Assembly: GCA_001513125.1 (NCBI GenBank)
Contig: LFSN01000098.1
Span: forward strand, 8,353 to 43,643
Length of the DNA stretch: 35,291 bases
Origin: Clostridia bacterium DTU030
GTDB lineage: Bacteria; Bacillota; DTU030
Direction: 5' to 3'
Shown: positions 21,470 to 30,082 of the stretch, piece by piece
Numbering within the stretch: the stretch's first letter is position 1
Layout of the letters: every line of letters begins with the position of its first letter
Notes under the pieces: generated by a model
What the model saw: the letters and a program-made list of their open reading frames with translations, nothing else
What the model was told of the DNA's origin: nothing
Databases searched by the model: none
Position numbers and translations under genes: made by a program

Positions 21470-21865
21470 GTTTGTCCCTCCTGTTAATTAATAATCGCCT
21501 TTGGCAAGGGTAAATGATTTGGTCAAAGACGGAAATTCCTGCCCTCCTTTCCAATGCGACGATTATGGGTTTAATTCTGCCGGAATAATTGGCAGAATAT
21601 TAAAACACGGGGGACTATGATTAATATTAATATACAATAAATGAATTAAGCCGTCAATAATTATAAATTAAGGAATTATACCTATTATTTATGCAAGAAT
21701 AGTACCAAAGAGTTGTAAAAGTATTGCCGATGATTCTGCCTGGAGGAAAATACCAAGGCCAGGGAGAACCCTATTAAGAATAACTGTTCCCATCTTTGCC
21801 ACTTTGTATTAAGAGCAAAGGGAGTACGAGGAAACAATTGCTAGGGAGAAAGGGAGGTAAGGGAA
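21470..21865. promoter_or_regulatory. AT-rich divergent intergenic region with an inverted repeat
   Basis: This 396-base gap separates the divergent kinase and methyltransferase genes. It is far more AT-rich than its surroundings and must carry both promoters, although I cannot assign clear -35/-10 boxes. A perfect 8-base inverted repeat, ATTCTGCC (21574-21581) and GGCAGAAT (21591-21598), is a candidate operator about 105 bases upstream of the kinase start. No ORF in it is convincing. Confidence 0.45.
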
Positions 21866-22597
21866 ATGGTAAAGGAAAGGGAGCCGGCAAAGTTTGACAA
21901 CTGGGCCGACAAGTATGACCAGTGGTTTCAAACCCCCCGGGGTGCCCTGGTTTATGCCCTGGAAGAGGACCTGATTATGGCCATGGCCCGGCCCCGGGCG
22001 GGGGAGAAGGCCCTGGATGTGGGGTGTGGAACGGGGAACTTCACCCTGGCCCTGGCCGAAAGGGGGCTGGAGCTGTACGGCCTCGATGCCTCGGAAAAGA
22101 TGCTGGCCGTCGCCGCCCGGAAGCTCACCGCCGCCGGCCACCAGGTGGTATTGCAGCACGGGACCATGGAAAAAATTGCTTTAGATGACAATTCCTTTGA
22201 CCTGGTCCTCTGCGTCTCAGCCCTGGAAATATCCCCGCAACCGGAACAGGCGGTGGCAGAAATGTGGCGGGTCACCAGGCCGGGGGGCAGGCTGGTCCTT
22301 GCCGTCTTGAATGCCATCAGCCCCTGGGCCGAAGAGCGGAGCCAGCGGGAAGAGGGCTCCATCTGGGACGATCAGCACTTTTACAGCCCCGAGGAGTTAT
22401 TAGAGCTCCTGGCCCGGGTGACGGGAGTCCCGGCCGGGGAGATAGAGTGGAATTCCTCCGTCTTTTTCGGCCCCCGGCCCACCGATGCTGAGCTGGATAG
22501 GGCCTGGGAATTGGAAAGGGAGGGGCGGGAGAAGAACCCCGGAGGCGGGGCTATGCTGGTCGCCCGGGTTGACAAGCCTCGGAGCAGGGGGAGGTGA
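21866..22597 (+). CDS. Class I SAM-dependent methyltransferase
   Basis: A 243-residue protein with the SAM-binding motif I 'ALDVGCGTGNFTLALAERG' followed by 'LYGLDASEKMLAVAARKL' (motif II acid) and 'FDLVLCVSALEISPQPEQAVAEMWRVTRPGGRLVLAV'. This is the UbiE/COQ5-like Methyltransf_11 pattern. The substrate is unknown. The start 'MVKEREPAKFDNWADKYDQWF' resembles small-molecule methyltransferases. The stop overlaps the ribosome site of the next gene, so the two are an operon. Confidence 0.85.
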   Translation: MVKEREPAKFDNWADKYDQWFQTPRGALVYALEEDLIMAMARPRAGEKALDVGCGTGNFTLALAERGLELYGLDASEKMLAVAARKLTAAGHQVVLQHGTMEKIALDDNSFDLVLCVSALEISPQPEQAVAEMWRVTRPGGRLVLAVLNAISPWAEERSQREEGSIWDDQHFYSPEELLELLARVTGVPAGEIEWNSSVFFGPRPTDAELDRAWELEREGREKNPGGGAMLVARVDKPRSRGR

Positions 22598-22602
22598 AAA
22601 GA

Positions 22603-22869
22603 ATGCGGGTCACCTGTGAATTTTCCCTTTACCCCCTGGGAGACGTAAACCTGGGCCAGGAACTGGATAAGGCCATGGCAGCTGTGGGGGAGACGGGCCT
22701 TGCCTACACGGTGGGCAACATGAGTACCTACCTGGAAGGGGAAGCGGGGGAAGTCTTTGCCGCCCTGGATAAGGCCTTCGCCGCCATCGCTAGGGAGCAG
22801 CGGGTGGTGATGACGGTTACCGTCTCCAACGCCTGCCCGGCAAAGCAGCGAGGCCAGTGTCCCCTTTAA
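22603..22869 (+). CDS. YkoF/MTH1187-like small ligand-binding protein
   Basis: An 88-residue protein of the thiamine/HMP-binding YkoF-like fold: 'VTCEFSLYPLGDVNLGQELDKAMAAV', 'GLAYTVGNMSTYLEGEAGEVFAALDKAF' and 'RVVMTVTVSNACP'. Members bind thiamine-related pyrimidines or have unknown ligands. I chose the ATG at 22603 because GGGGGAGG lies eight bases upstream; the in-frame GTG at 22594 is inside that site. It is co-transcribed with the methyltransferase. The Cys-containing tail 'CPAKQRGQCPL' is a minor oddity. Confidence 0.75.
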   Translation: MRVTCEFSLYPLGDVNLGQELDKAMAAVGETGLAYTVGNMSTYLEGEAGEVFAALDKAFAAIAREQRVVMTVTVSNACPAKQRGQCPL

Positions 22870-22891
22870 CAGTGGACATTGACGGCTTTAG

Positions 22892-22907
22892 CAATTGACA
22901 ATTGACA
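22892..22907. repeat. Two overlapping copies of CAATTGACA
   Basis: This is the inverse complement of the TGTCAATTG repeat at 11529-11558. It lies in the 130-base gap between the YkoF-like and nitrilase genes. The gap also contains the nitrilase ribosome site (AGGGAGG). Confidence 0.5.
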
Positions 22908-23001
22908 GTAATAAAGGCGATAGGTAAGGGGTTACTACAAGGGTTTTACTTGCAGCTTTCGAACTTCTAACCTCTATATTCCAAGGGAGGGTGCGAAGCA
23001 T

Positions 23002-23808
23002 ATGAAGTTAAAAATTGGCCTGGCGCAGATGGACACCGTCCTGGGCCGGGGAGAAGAAAACCGCCGCCGCTTTCAGGAGCTCCTGGAGGAGCTGGCCGGA
23101 GAAGCAGACCTGGTCCTCTTTCCCGAGACCTGGAACCTGGGCTTCTATCCCCAAAAGGTATCCCAGCTGGCAGAGGGGGAAGGGGAAACCACCAAATCCT
23201 TCGTCGCCGGCCTTGCCCGCCGGCACCGGGTGAATATCTGTGCCGGCTCCATTGCCGAAGGGGAGGATGGCAAGCTTTACAATACCAGCTATGTTTTCGA
23301 CCGGCAGGGGGAGCTTATCGGCTGCTACCGGAAAATCCATCTCTTTACCCACGGCAAGGAACACCATCATTTCTCCGCCGGCTCCCGCCCGGGCCTCTTT
23401 ACCGCCGAAGGCATTACATGGGGCCAGCTCATCTGCTACGATATCCGCTTCCCGGAACTGGCCCGGACCCTGGCCCTGGCCGGGGCCCAGGTTTTGCTCA
23501 TCCCCGCCCAGTGGCCCTATGCCCGCCTCCACCACTGGCGCACCCTCCTGATGGCCCGGGCCATAGAAAACCAGCTCTATGTCATCGGCGTCAACAGCTG
23601 TGGCACTATGGTCGGGGGCAGGAAGGCCTGCGGCCATTCCCTGGCCGTCGACCCCTGGGGAGAAATAATGGCCGAAGCCGGGGAAGGGGAAGAAACCCTC
23701 CTTGTTGAATTAGATTTGGCAAGGGTGGAGGAGGTCCGGCGGGAATTTGGCGTTTTTACCGACCGGCGTCCCCAACTCTATGCTTTAGAAGAAGATACTT
23801 TTTTATGA
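23002..23808 (+). CDS. Carbon-nitrogen hydrolase (nitrilase family, omega-amidase-like)
   Basis: A 268-residue nitrilase-superfamily amidase with the complete catalytic triad Glu42 ('LFPETWN'), Lys111 ('CYRKIHLF') and Cys145 ('LICYDIRFPE'). The CYDIRFPE signature and the size suit the NIT2/YafV omega-amidase branch, which hydrolyses alpha-ketoglutaramate or ketosuccinamate. It is followed after 22 bases by an aminotransferase, the same pairing seen in transaminase/omega-amidase (methionine salvage type) modules. An alternative is another N-carbamoyl or amide hydrolase. Confidence 0.85.
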   Translation: MKLKIGLAQMDTVLGRGEENRRRFQELLEELAGEADLVLFPETWNLGFYPQKVSQLAEGEGETTKSFVAGLARRHRVNICAGSIAEGEDGKLYNTSYVFDRQGELIGCYRKIHLFTHGKEHHHFSAGSRPGLFTAEGITWGQLICYDIRFPELARTLALAGAQVLLIPAQWPYARLHHWRTLLMARAIENQLYVIGVNSCGTMVGGRKACGHSLAVDPWGEIMAEAGEGEETLLVELDLARVEEVRREFGVFTDRRPQLYALEEDTFL

Positions 23809-23830
23809 AATTAAAAGGGGTGGAGAAACA

Positions 23831-24958
23831 GTGGAAATCAAGGAATTTATGGTAGAACGCTGGCTCAACACCTTCGAGCTGGGTGCCCACTACAACCTGG
23901 CCGAGACCGATGCCAAGCCCTTTACCCTGGAGGAACTCCTTTCCCTGGGCGACCGGGAAAGGCTCCTGGAGGATTTCCTGGCCATAAAGCTGGGCTACAA
24001 CCCCACCACAGGCTCCGAGGACCTGCGCCAAACTATTTCCCGCCTCTACCAGTCGGTCACCCCTGAGGAGGTCCTGGTTACCAACGGCGCCATCGAGGCC
24101 GACTTTCTTCTGGCCAACGTCCTGGTGGAGCCGGGGGATACGGTAATTGTCCAATTCCCGGCCTACCAGGTCCTCTACTCGGTGGCCGAGGCCCGGGGGG
24201 CCAGGGTCAAGCGCTGGACCATGGACCTGGACAAGGGGTACAGACCGGATCTGGATCAGCTGGCCGAGCTCATCGACGACCGCACCAAGCTGGTGGTCAT
24301 CAACACCCCCCACAATCCCACCGGGGCCGTAATCAGCCGGGAAGATCTGGAGACCATCCTGGGCTGGGCCGAGGAAAGGGGCTTCTGGGTCTTGTCCGAC
24401 GAGGTTTACCACGGCCTGGCCTATGGGGAGGACCTGCCGCCCCTGGCCAGGGATCTCAGCCCCCGGGCCATCAGTGTGGGGAGCATGTCCAAAACCTTTG
24501 GCCTCTCGGGCCTGCGGCTGGGCTGGATAGCCGGACCCGAGGACATCGTCCAGTCCTGCTGGTCCTGGAAGGACTATACCTCCATCAGCTGTTCCCCCCT
24601 CTCCGACTTTCTGGCCCGCCTGGCCCTGGCCAATGTCGACAGGATCTGGGAGCGGAACCTGGCCGTAGCCAGGGAGAACCTCAAGGTGCTATTAGACTGG
24701 TTTGACCAGCACCAGGATTATATAGACTATGTGCCGCCCCGGGCGGGCCTGGTCTGCTTCCCCCGCCTGAATCTGCCCATCTCTACCCAGGAATTCTGCC
24801 GCCGGGCCTATGGGGAAAGGGGAGTCCTTTTGGTTCCCGGCGAGTGCTTCGAGATGCCCGGCCACATCCGCTTCGGCTTCGGCGGCGATCCCGCAGAATT
24901 TGCCGCCGGCCTCCGGGAGGCGGGAGAACTCCTCAAGGAGGTAACGGCCGGCAGGTAG
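23831..24958 (+). CDS. PLP-dependent aminotransferase, class I/II
   Basis: A 375-residue fold-type I aminotransferase. 'YNPTTGSEDLRQTIS', 'VVINTPHNPTGAV' (the PLP-ring Asn), 'WVLSDEVYHGL' (the PLP Asp/Tyr) and 'ISVGSMSKTFGLSGLRLGW' (the Schiff-base Lys) are all present, with a C-terminal 'GHIRFGFGG' carrying the substrate-carboxylate Arg. The GTG start at 23831 has AAGGGGTGGAG upstream. Pairing with the omega-amidase-like gene suggests a glutamine- or asparagine-using transaminase. A role as the methanofuran-pathway transaminase (MfnC-like) is imaginable given the window, but nothing specific supports it. Confidence 0.85.
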   Translation: MEIKEFMVERWLNTFELGAHYNLAETDAKPFTLEELLSLGDRERLLEDFLAIKLGYNPTTGSEDLRQTISRLYQSVTPEEVLVTNGAIEADFLLANVLVEPGDTVIVQFPAYQVLYSVAEARGARVKRWTMDLDKGYRPDLDQLAELIDDRTKLVVINTPHNPTGAVISREDLETILGWAEERGFWVLSDEVYHGLAYGEDLPPLARDLSPRAISVGSMSKTFGLSGLRLGWIAGPEDIVQSCWSWKDYTSISCSPLSDFLARLALANVDRIWERNLAVARENLKVLLDWFDQHQDYIDYVPPRAGLVCFPRLNLPISTQEFCRRAYGERGVLLVPGECFEMPGHIRFGFGGDPAEFAAGLREAGELLKEVTAGR

Positions 24959-24999
24959 GTGGCAACTGGCAGGAGACTTGAAATGGGGGAGGAGTAACT

Positions 25000-25749
25000 A
25001 TGACAGGAAACCATGTTTTCGCTGCTACCATGTACGGCATGCTGGCAGGTGTGGTGGGAACAGGCCTCGGCGGGGTTATCGCCTACTTTTTACCCCGCAT
25101 ACGGGGAAATTTCTTCAGTGCCATTCTGGGCTTTGCCGCCGGGATCATGCTGGCCGTCACCTTTTTGGAGCTGCTCATCGAATCCCTGGCCGGAGCCGGC
25201 CTCCTGCCCACTGTTATGGGTTTGGTCCTGGGCATGGGGGTCTTTTTCCTCCTGGACTGGCTGCTTCCCCACCACCACCCGGTGAAGCCGGAGAGGGAGG
25301 ACAGCAAGGAAGACGAATACCTGCGGAAGGGCCTCCTCCTGGCCGTGGGGATCGCCCTCCACAACTTCCCCGAAGGGATGGCCATCGGGGCCGGCTACGC
25401 CGTGTCCACCAATATGGGCTTGATCTTGGCCCTGGTCCTGGCCCTCCACGACATCCCCGAAGGTTTGGCAGTGGCGGTGCCCATGCAGGCGGCCGGGCGG
25501 CGGAGTGCCGGGGTGTGGGCGGCCTTTTTATCCGGCGTGCCCACGGGTATCGGGGCTTTCTTTGGGGCATACATTGGCGCCATCTCTTCCTTCTGGCTGG
25601 CCATATCCCTAAGCTTTGCCGGCGGGGCCATGCTCTACATCGTCTGCGATGAACTTATTCCCGATGCCTACGAGAGCGGCGACAGCCACGTTGCCATACT
25701 GGGGATCGGCGCCGGCCTTATCCTGGGCCTGCTTTTGATTGCCATATAG
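25000..25749 (+). CDS. ZIP-family divalent metal transporter
   Basis: A 249-residue membrane protein with about eight hydrophobic helices. The signature metal-site motifs 'HNFPEGMAIG' and 'HDIPEGLAVAVP' sit on the paired helices. A cytoplasmic loop of about 25 residues with 'HHHP' and a charged stretch (residues about 85-110) could bind metal. It takes up Zn, Fe or Mn; ZupT-like. It stands 41 bases after the aminotransferase with its own GGGGGAGGAG ribosome site, so it may be in the same transcript. Confidence 0.9.
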   Translation: MTGNHVFAATMYGMLAGVVGTGLGGVIAYFLPRIRGNFFSAILGFAAGIMLAVTFLELLIESLAGAGLLPTVMGLVLGMGVFFLLDWLLPHHHPVKPEREDSKEDEYLRKGLLLAVGIALHNFPEGMAIGAGYAVSTNMGLILALVLALHDIPEGLAVAVPMQAAGRRSAGVWAAFLSGVPTGIGAFFGAYIGAISSFWLAISLSFAGGAMLYIVCDELIPDAYESGDSHVAILGIGAGLILGLLLIAI

Positions 25750-25801
25750 TTGGGCCTGCCCAAGAGGGTGGCCAGAAAAAATAATCAGGGCCTGCCAGTG
25801 C

Positions 25802-25831
25802 TTGCCAGGACCGGGGACTATCTGATAAAAT
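25802..25831 (+). promoter_or_regulatory. Promoter for the class-III aminotransferase gene
   Basis: TTGCCA (25802-25807), an 18-base spacer and TAAAAT (25826-25831). Predicted transcription begins near 25838, just before the palindromic operator. Confidence 0.6.
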
Positions 25832-25844
25832 AGGGAGAAAAGAA

Positions 25845-25864
25845 TGTGTACAATATTGTGCACA
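25845..25864 (+). promoter_or_regulatory. Palindromic operator TGTGTACAATATTGTGCACA
   Basis: A 20-base palindrome with nine of ten positions matching between half sites. It lies directly downstream of the predicted start of transcription and upstream of the ribosome site, where a GntR- or LacI-type repressor would block expression. No regulator gene is adjacent. Confidence 0.6.
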
Positions 25865-25879
25865 AAAGGGGAGATGGCA

Positions 25880-27265
25880 ATGCAAGAAAAGATCTACACC
25901 CTGGAGGAGGCCCTTTCCCTGGGCGCCAGGGCCAATCTTGCCAACCACGAAAGGTATGTCAACCCCGCCCTGGCCAAAATGATGAGCCTGCTGGCCTTTG
26001 ACCGGCCCTTTGCCCGGGCGGAAGGCATGTACGTTTGGGATCAGGAAGGGAACCGCTACCTGGACTTTCTGGGGGGCTACGGCTCCCTTAACCTGGGGCA
26101 CAATCCCCCGGCGGTGGCGGCCGCCCTCGAGGCGGTGGGGGAGATGCCCAACCTCCTGCAGGCTTCCCTAAATCCCCTGGCCGGGGCCCTGGCCTACAAC
26201 CTGGCCCAGATCACCCCGGGGGATCTCCGCCAAACCTTCTTCTGCAACAGCGGCGCCGAAGCCGTGGAGGGGGCCCTGAAAACGGCCCGGATCGCCACGG
26301 GGAAGACCAAAATCATCTACTGCGACGGCGCCTTCCACGGCAAGAGCATGGGGGCCCTGTCCGTGACGGGGCGGAAAAAGTACCAGCATGGTTTCACCCC
26401 CCTGGTCCCGGGCTGTGAGAGCGTCCCCTACGGCGACCTGGCGGCCCTGGAGGAAAAGCTGGCCGCCGGCGATGTGGCCGCCTTTATCGTGGAACCCATC
26501 CAGGGGGAAGGGGGCATCATCTGTCCCCCGGCCGGCTACCTTAAGGGGGCCCGGGAACTCTGCACCAAATATGGGGCCCTCCTCATTGCCGATGAGATTC
26601 AGACGGGCTTTGGCCGGACGGGGACCATGTTTGCCTGCGAGGCGGAAGGGGTGGCCCCCGATATCATGTGCCTGGCCAAGTCCTTGGGCGGCGGCCTGAT
26701 GCCCATCGGGGCCTTCATCACCACCGCGGCCGTCTGGAACAAGGCTTACGGCAGCATGGAAAAATGCACCCTCCACACCTCCACCTTCGGGGGCAACAGC
26801 CGGGCCTGCGCCGCCGGGCTGGCCGTCATCGATACCATCTTAAAGGAAAAGCTGTGCCAGAATGCCGCCACCCTTGGGAGCTACTTCCTGGAGCAGCTGC
26901 GGGCCCTCCAGGAGCGTTACCCCATCATCCAGGAGGTCAGGGGCCGGGGGCTCTTTATCGGCCTGGAGTTTAAGCAGCCCGAGGGAGGGCTGGTGAACCG
27001 GATCACCGGCGGCCTGGTCAACAAGTTTGCCCAGGAATACTCAGGGGCCCTGGTGGCCGGGGAGCTCCGGAACAGGCACCGGATCATAACCGCCTATACC
27101 CTGAATAACCCCAATGTGATCAGGCTGGAACCGCCCCTAATTGTCACCAAAGAGCAGATTGACGAAGTACTCGCCGCCCTCCAGGATATCTTTGAGCGCA
27201 ACAAGAGCATCTTCAGCCTGGCCCTGGCCAGCAGCAAGACGGTGGTGGGCTCCTTCTTGCGTTAG
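25880..27265 (+). CDS. Class-III PLP aminotransferase (putrescine/ornithine type)
   Basis: A 461-residue class-III aminotransferase. Visible motifs are '[17 protein letters not shown]', '[18 protein letters not shown]' (PLP phosphate), '[17 protein letters not shown]', '[17 protein letters not shown]' (PLP Asp) and '[17 protein letters not shown]' (Schiff-base Lys), then '[18 protein letters not shown]'. The pattern is closest to putrescine (PatA-like) and ornithine aminotransferases. The ATG at 25880 is chosen for its spacing to AAAGGGGAG. The ATG at 25844 lies inside the operator at the predicted transcription start. The gene is monocistronic, with its own terminator, and is probably induced through the palindrome. 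A C-terminal tail of about 25 residues (after 'ALQDIFERN') is unusual. Confidence 0.88.
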   Translation: MQEKIYTLEEALSLGARANLANHERYVNPALAKMMSLLAFDRPFARAEGMYVWDQEGNRYLDFLGGYGSLNLGHNPPAVAAALEAVGEMPNLLQASLNPLAGALAYNLAQITPGDLRQTFFCNSGAEAVEGALKTARIATGKTKIIYCDGAFHGKSMGALSVTGRKKYQHGFTPLVPGCESVPYGDLAALEEKLAAGDVAAFIVEPIQGEGGIICPPAGYLKGARELCTKYGALLIADEIQTGFGRTGTMFACEAEGVAPDIMCLAKSLGGGLMPIGAFITTAAVWNKAYGSMEKCTLHTSTFGGNSRACAAGLAVIDTILKEKLCQNAATLGSYFLEQLRALQERYPIIQEVRGRGLFIGLEFKQPEGGLVNRITGGLVNKFAQEYSGALVAGELRNRHRIITAYTLNNPNVIRLEPPLIVTKEQIDEVLAALQDIFERNKSIFSLALASSKTVVGSFLR

Positions 27266-27273
27266 AAAGGGAA

Positions 27274-27301
27274 AACACCGGGATCATTCCCGGTGTTTTT
27301 T
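27274..27301 (+). terminator. Terminator after the class-III aminotransferase
   Basis: The 10-base arms AACACCGGGA and TCCCGGTGTT with a 4-base loop are followed by TTTT. It also separates this gene from the convergent modE-like gene. Confidence 0.88.
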
Positions 27302-27322
27302 GTGTGCCCAGTTGGGGCTCCT

Positions 27323-27676
27323 TTAATCCTGGGGCTGGGAAGGGTGGGGGAAGTATTCCTGGAACAGCCTCCCTATTTCCTCCTCGGCTGCCCGGTGAAA
27401 TTCCTCGAATGCTTCCAGCAGCTGGTATCCCTCTTTGGTCAGCCGGGAGCCGCCGCCCCCGGCCCCGCCGACCTGTTTGGAAACCAGCAGGCAGCCCAGG
27501 CGCTTTTCTGCCTTCCTTATCCGGGCCCAGGCGGTGCGGTAGGACATCTGGAGCTGCTCGGCGGCCTTGTTGATGGAGCCCGTCTCGGCCACGGCCTCAA
27601 GGAGCTGCTCCAGCCCCTCACCTACCAGTGGGTTTCCCCTATCATCCTCGAGCCAGATCTTAAAACCAACTTTCAT
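27323..27676 (-). CDS. ModE-like winged-helix regulator (no ligand-binding domain)
   Basis: A 117-residue protein with the LysR/ModE-type N-terminal winged helix: 'LLEAVAETGSINKAAEQLQMSYRTAWARIRKAEKRLGCLLVSKQVGGAGGGGSRLTKEG'. It lacks the two TOBE (molbindin) domains of full ModE, so oxyanion sensing must occur elsewhere or by another mechanism. It is the last gene of the tup operon, 39 bases after tupC. Likely role: tungstate- or molybdate-responsive control of tupABC, perhaps through the palindrome at 30083-30102 (inference). Confidence 0.85.
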   Translation of the reverse strand: MKVGFKIWLEDDRGNPLVGEGLEQLLEAVAETGSINKAAEQLQMSYRTAWARIRKAEKRLGCLLVSKQVGGAGGGGSRLTKEGYQLLEAFEEFHRAAEEEIGRLFQEYFPHPSQPQD

Positions 27677-27715
27677 TTCCCCTGCTGCCCCTTCCTCTTT
27701 ATGCGCCAGACAATC

Positions 27716-28447
27716 CTAGTAGAACATCTCCCCGGCCAAGAACTCCCTGGTCCTTTTCTGGCTCGGGTTGGTGAAAAAGTTCTCCTTATCGTTGATTTCT
27801 ACCACCCGCCCTTCCTCCAGGAGGCAGATCCGGTCGCCCACCCTTTTGGCCTGGAAGTGGTTGTGGGTAATCCAGACCACCGTCGGTTTCTTTTCCATGT
27901 ATTTGGTCATCATGTCTTCGATTATCCTGATATTATTGGGATCCAAATTGGCGGTGGGTTCATCGAGGAGGATTACCCGGGGCTTAAAGACCAGGGCCCG
28001 GGCCAGGGCCACCCGCTGGGCTTCACCGCCCGACAGGGTGGTACAGGGCCGGTGGAGGAGCTGGGCAATGGACAGCTCCTCGACAATGGCCATTACTTCT
28101 TCCCTATCCACCTTCTGCCCCCTGATCTTGAGGGGGTAGATGATGTTATTCCACACGCTCTCCTTCAACAGGGCCGGGCGCTGGAAAACCGTGGTAATCT
28201 CCCGCATTATTTCCAGGGGCGGGTTAAAGTTTTCCTTTGTATACTTTACGCCGCCGTAATACACTTCTCCTGCCGTGGGCTCCTCCAGAAAATTGAGGAT
28301 GCGCAGGAGGGTGGTTTTCCCTGCCCCGCTTGGGCCCAGCAGGCAGAAGATTTCCCCCCTGTAGAGGGTAAGGTCGTCGATTTTCAGGGTAAAGCCTGGG
28401 TATTCCTTGACCAGCCCTTTGATCTGGTATGTTATCATCTTCTCCAT
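27716..28447 (-). CDS. tupC: Tungstate ABC transporter ATP-binding protein
   Basis: A 243-residue ABC ATPase: Walker A 'LLGPSGAGKTTLLRIL', Q-loop 'VFQRPALL', signature 'TLSGGEAQRVALARAL', Walker B 'VILLDEPTANLD' and H-loop 'VWITHNHFQA'. It powers the TupB permease. The ATG at 28447 has AGAGGA upstream; the longer reading to 28561 runs into tupB and is rejected. The pairing with tupA, tupB and a ModE-like regulator supports the substrate class. Confidence 0.9.
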   Translation of the reverse strand: MEKMITYQIKGLVKEYPGFTLKIDDLTLYRGEIFCLLGPSGAGKTTLLRILNFLEEPTAGEVYYGGVKYTKENFNPPLEIMREITTVFQRPALLKESVWNNIIYPLKIRGQKVDREEVMAIVEELSIAQLLHRPCTTLSGGEAQRVALARALVFKPRVILLDEPTANLDPNNIRIIEDMMTKYMEKKPTVVWITHNHFQAKRVGDRICLLEEGRVVEINDKENFFTNPSQKRTREFLAGEMFY

Positions 28448-28472
28448 GATCCTATCCTCTGCTGCAAGATTT

Positions 28473-29171
28473 TTACCGGGCAAATAGATCCCTTTCCTGG
28501 AGCTGGAGCATGGCCAGGTTGGCCAGGAAGGTGATGGCCAGCAGGATGATGCCAAAGACAATGGCCACGCCGAAATTGCCCTTCCTCGTTTCCAGGACGA
28601 TGGCGGTGGTTAAGACCCTGGTCTTGCCCTCGATGTTTCCTCCCACCAGCATGACGGCCCCCACCTCGGAGATGATCCCCCCAAAGCCGGCGATAATGGA
28701 GACCAGGACGCCGATCCGGGCCTCCTTGATGGCCGCCCAGGCAGCCTGGGCCCTAGTAGCTCCCAGGGCCTTGAGCTGCTGGATGAGATTCTGGTCCACC
28801 GCCATGACGGCGGCCATGGTAAAGCCGGCCACCAGGGGGAAGGCTATGATGGTCTGGGCCATTATCATGGCTTTCACGGAAAAGAGCCAGCCCAAATGGC
28901 CCAGGGGGCCGACGGAGGAGAGGAGGAGAAAGGTAAAGAGGCCGATGACCACCGGGGGAAAGCCCATACCCGTGTAGAGGAGGGCCGTAACTATGGGTTT
29001 GCCCGGAAAATCAGTCAAGCCCAGGAAGGCCCCCAGGGGAACCCCCACCAGGGTGCTGAGGATGAGGGCCACCCCTGTCACGTTGAGGGAGACCATGATG
29101 ATATCCATCACATAGGGGTCCCGGGTTACCAGGAGGTATATGGCTTCCTGGAGACTGGCCAGCAAACTCAC
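28473..29171 (-). CDS. tupB: Tungstate ABC transporter permease
   Basis: A 232-residue membrane protein with five to six helices and the ABC-permease EAA-like loop around 'LKALGATRAQAAWAAIKEARIGVLVSIIAGFG', ending 'EVGAVMLVGGNIEGKTRVLTTAIVLET'. This is characteristic of TupB/WtpB-type oxyanion permeases. The GTG start at 29171 has GAGGCG about eight bases upstream. It lies between tupA (29-base gap) and tupC (25-base gap). Confidence 0.9.
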   Translation of the reverse strand: MSLLASLQEAIYLLVTRDPYVMDIIMVSLNVTGVALILSTLVGVPLGAFLGLTDFPGKPIVTALLYTGMGFPPVVIGLFTFLLLSSVGPLGHLGWLFSVKAMIMAQTIIAFPLVAGFTMAAVMAVDQNLIQQLKALGATRAQAAWAAIKEARIGVLVSIIAGFGGIISEVGAVMLVGGNIEGKTRVLTTAIVLETRKGNFGVAIVFGIILLAITFLANLAMLQLQERDLFAR

Positions 29172-29200
29172 CTAACATCGCCTCACAATAGAATTTTGCC

Positions 29201-30052
29201 TTACCTGGCATTGGGGAAGAAGAGGGGTTGACCGAAATCTTCCGTGCCAAATTGGCCGATCTTGGCCTGGATCTCATCGGAAATAAAGAACTCTACCAGC
29301 TTCATGGCTGCCTCGTGTTTGACGTGGGGGTGTTTTTTCGGGTTGACGGGGATAATGCCGTAGGGGTTGAAGAGATTTTCATCCCCTTCAAAAACTATTT
29401 CCAGGTTGGGCAGGTTATCCTGCATGGCCAGATAAGTGCCCCTGTCCGTCAGGGTAAAGGCCTGCATCTCATTGGCTGCCACCAGGGTATCCCCCATGCC
29501 CTGGCCGATGGAGAGGTACCAGTCTTCACTCTCCACGTCCCGGCCTTCCAGGAGGGCCCAGAGGTTCTTTTCCTTGGTGTGGGTCCCGGAATTGTCTCCT
29601 CGGGAGACAAAATTGATGCCTTCCGCCTCCATATACTCGACCATGGCTTCCAGGGCTTCCTTCAGGCTGCCGCTGGCGGCAACGATCTCGGCCGTACCCT
29701 TGGGGCCTAAGTAGACATAGTCGTTGTACATGACATCCCAGCGCTGGGTCCCGTAGCCTTCGGCGACAAACTGGTCTTCCAGCTCCCGGGCGTGGACCAG
29801 GATGATGTCACAGTCCCCGGACTTGCCGATCTCAATGGCCTGGCCGGTGCCCACGGCAATGACATCGACCTCAATATTGTTGGCCTCTTCGAATTCCGGC
29901 AGGAGGTAATCAAGGAGGCCCGAGTCGTAGGTGCTGGTTGTGGTGGCCAGGATCAGGCTTTCCCCTTCTGCCGGGGCGCCGTTCTCCCCCTGCTGGCAGC
30001 CGGCCACCAGGAGTGCCAAGATCAGTACCACAGCCATTAATACCCTTTTCAC
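29201..30052 (-). CDS. tupA: Tungstate-binding lipoprotein
   Basis: A 283-residue substrate-binding protein with a lipoprotein signal peptide (lipobox 'LLVAGC', Cys19). The start of the mature domain, 'ILATTTSTYDSGLLDYLLP', carries the TTTS oxyanion-binding motif typical of TupA. 'SRGDNSGTHTKEKNLW' and 'YVYLGPKG' are further family features. TupA proteins favour tungstate strongly over molybdate, so the cell probably uses tungsten enzymes. Within this window the formylmethanofuran dehydrogenase is the one evident customer. Confidence 0.93.
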   Translation of the reverse strand: MKRVLMAVVLILALLVAGCQQGENGAPAEGESLILATTTSTYDSGLLDYLLPEFEEANNIEVDVIAVGTGQAIEIGKSGDCDIILVHARELEDQFVAEGYGTQRWDVMYNDYVYLGPKGTAEIVAASGSLKEALEAMVEYMEAEGINFVSRGDNSGTHTKEKNLWALLEGRDVESEDWYLSIGQGMGDTLVAANEMQAFTLTDRGTYLAMQDNLPNLEIVFEGDENLFNPYGIIPVNPKKHPHVKHEAAMKLVEFFISDEIQAKIGQFGTEDFGQPLFFPNAR

Positions 30053-30082
30053 TGTGAACTCCCCCTTTTCCTTTTTTGAGCA

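Noticed and set aside
23831-24958. Aminotransferase considered as the methanofuran-pathway transaminase (MfnC)
   Set aside because: Class I aminotransferases are too alike to assign by eye, and its direct partner is an omega-amidase-like gene, not a methanofuran gene.
27293-28534. Plus-strand open frame of 413 codons opposite modE and tupC
   Set aside because: The minus strand carries an intact winged helix and a complete set of ABC ATPase motifs. The plus-strand translation has no recognisable domain and starts in the terminator.
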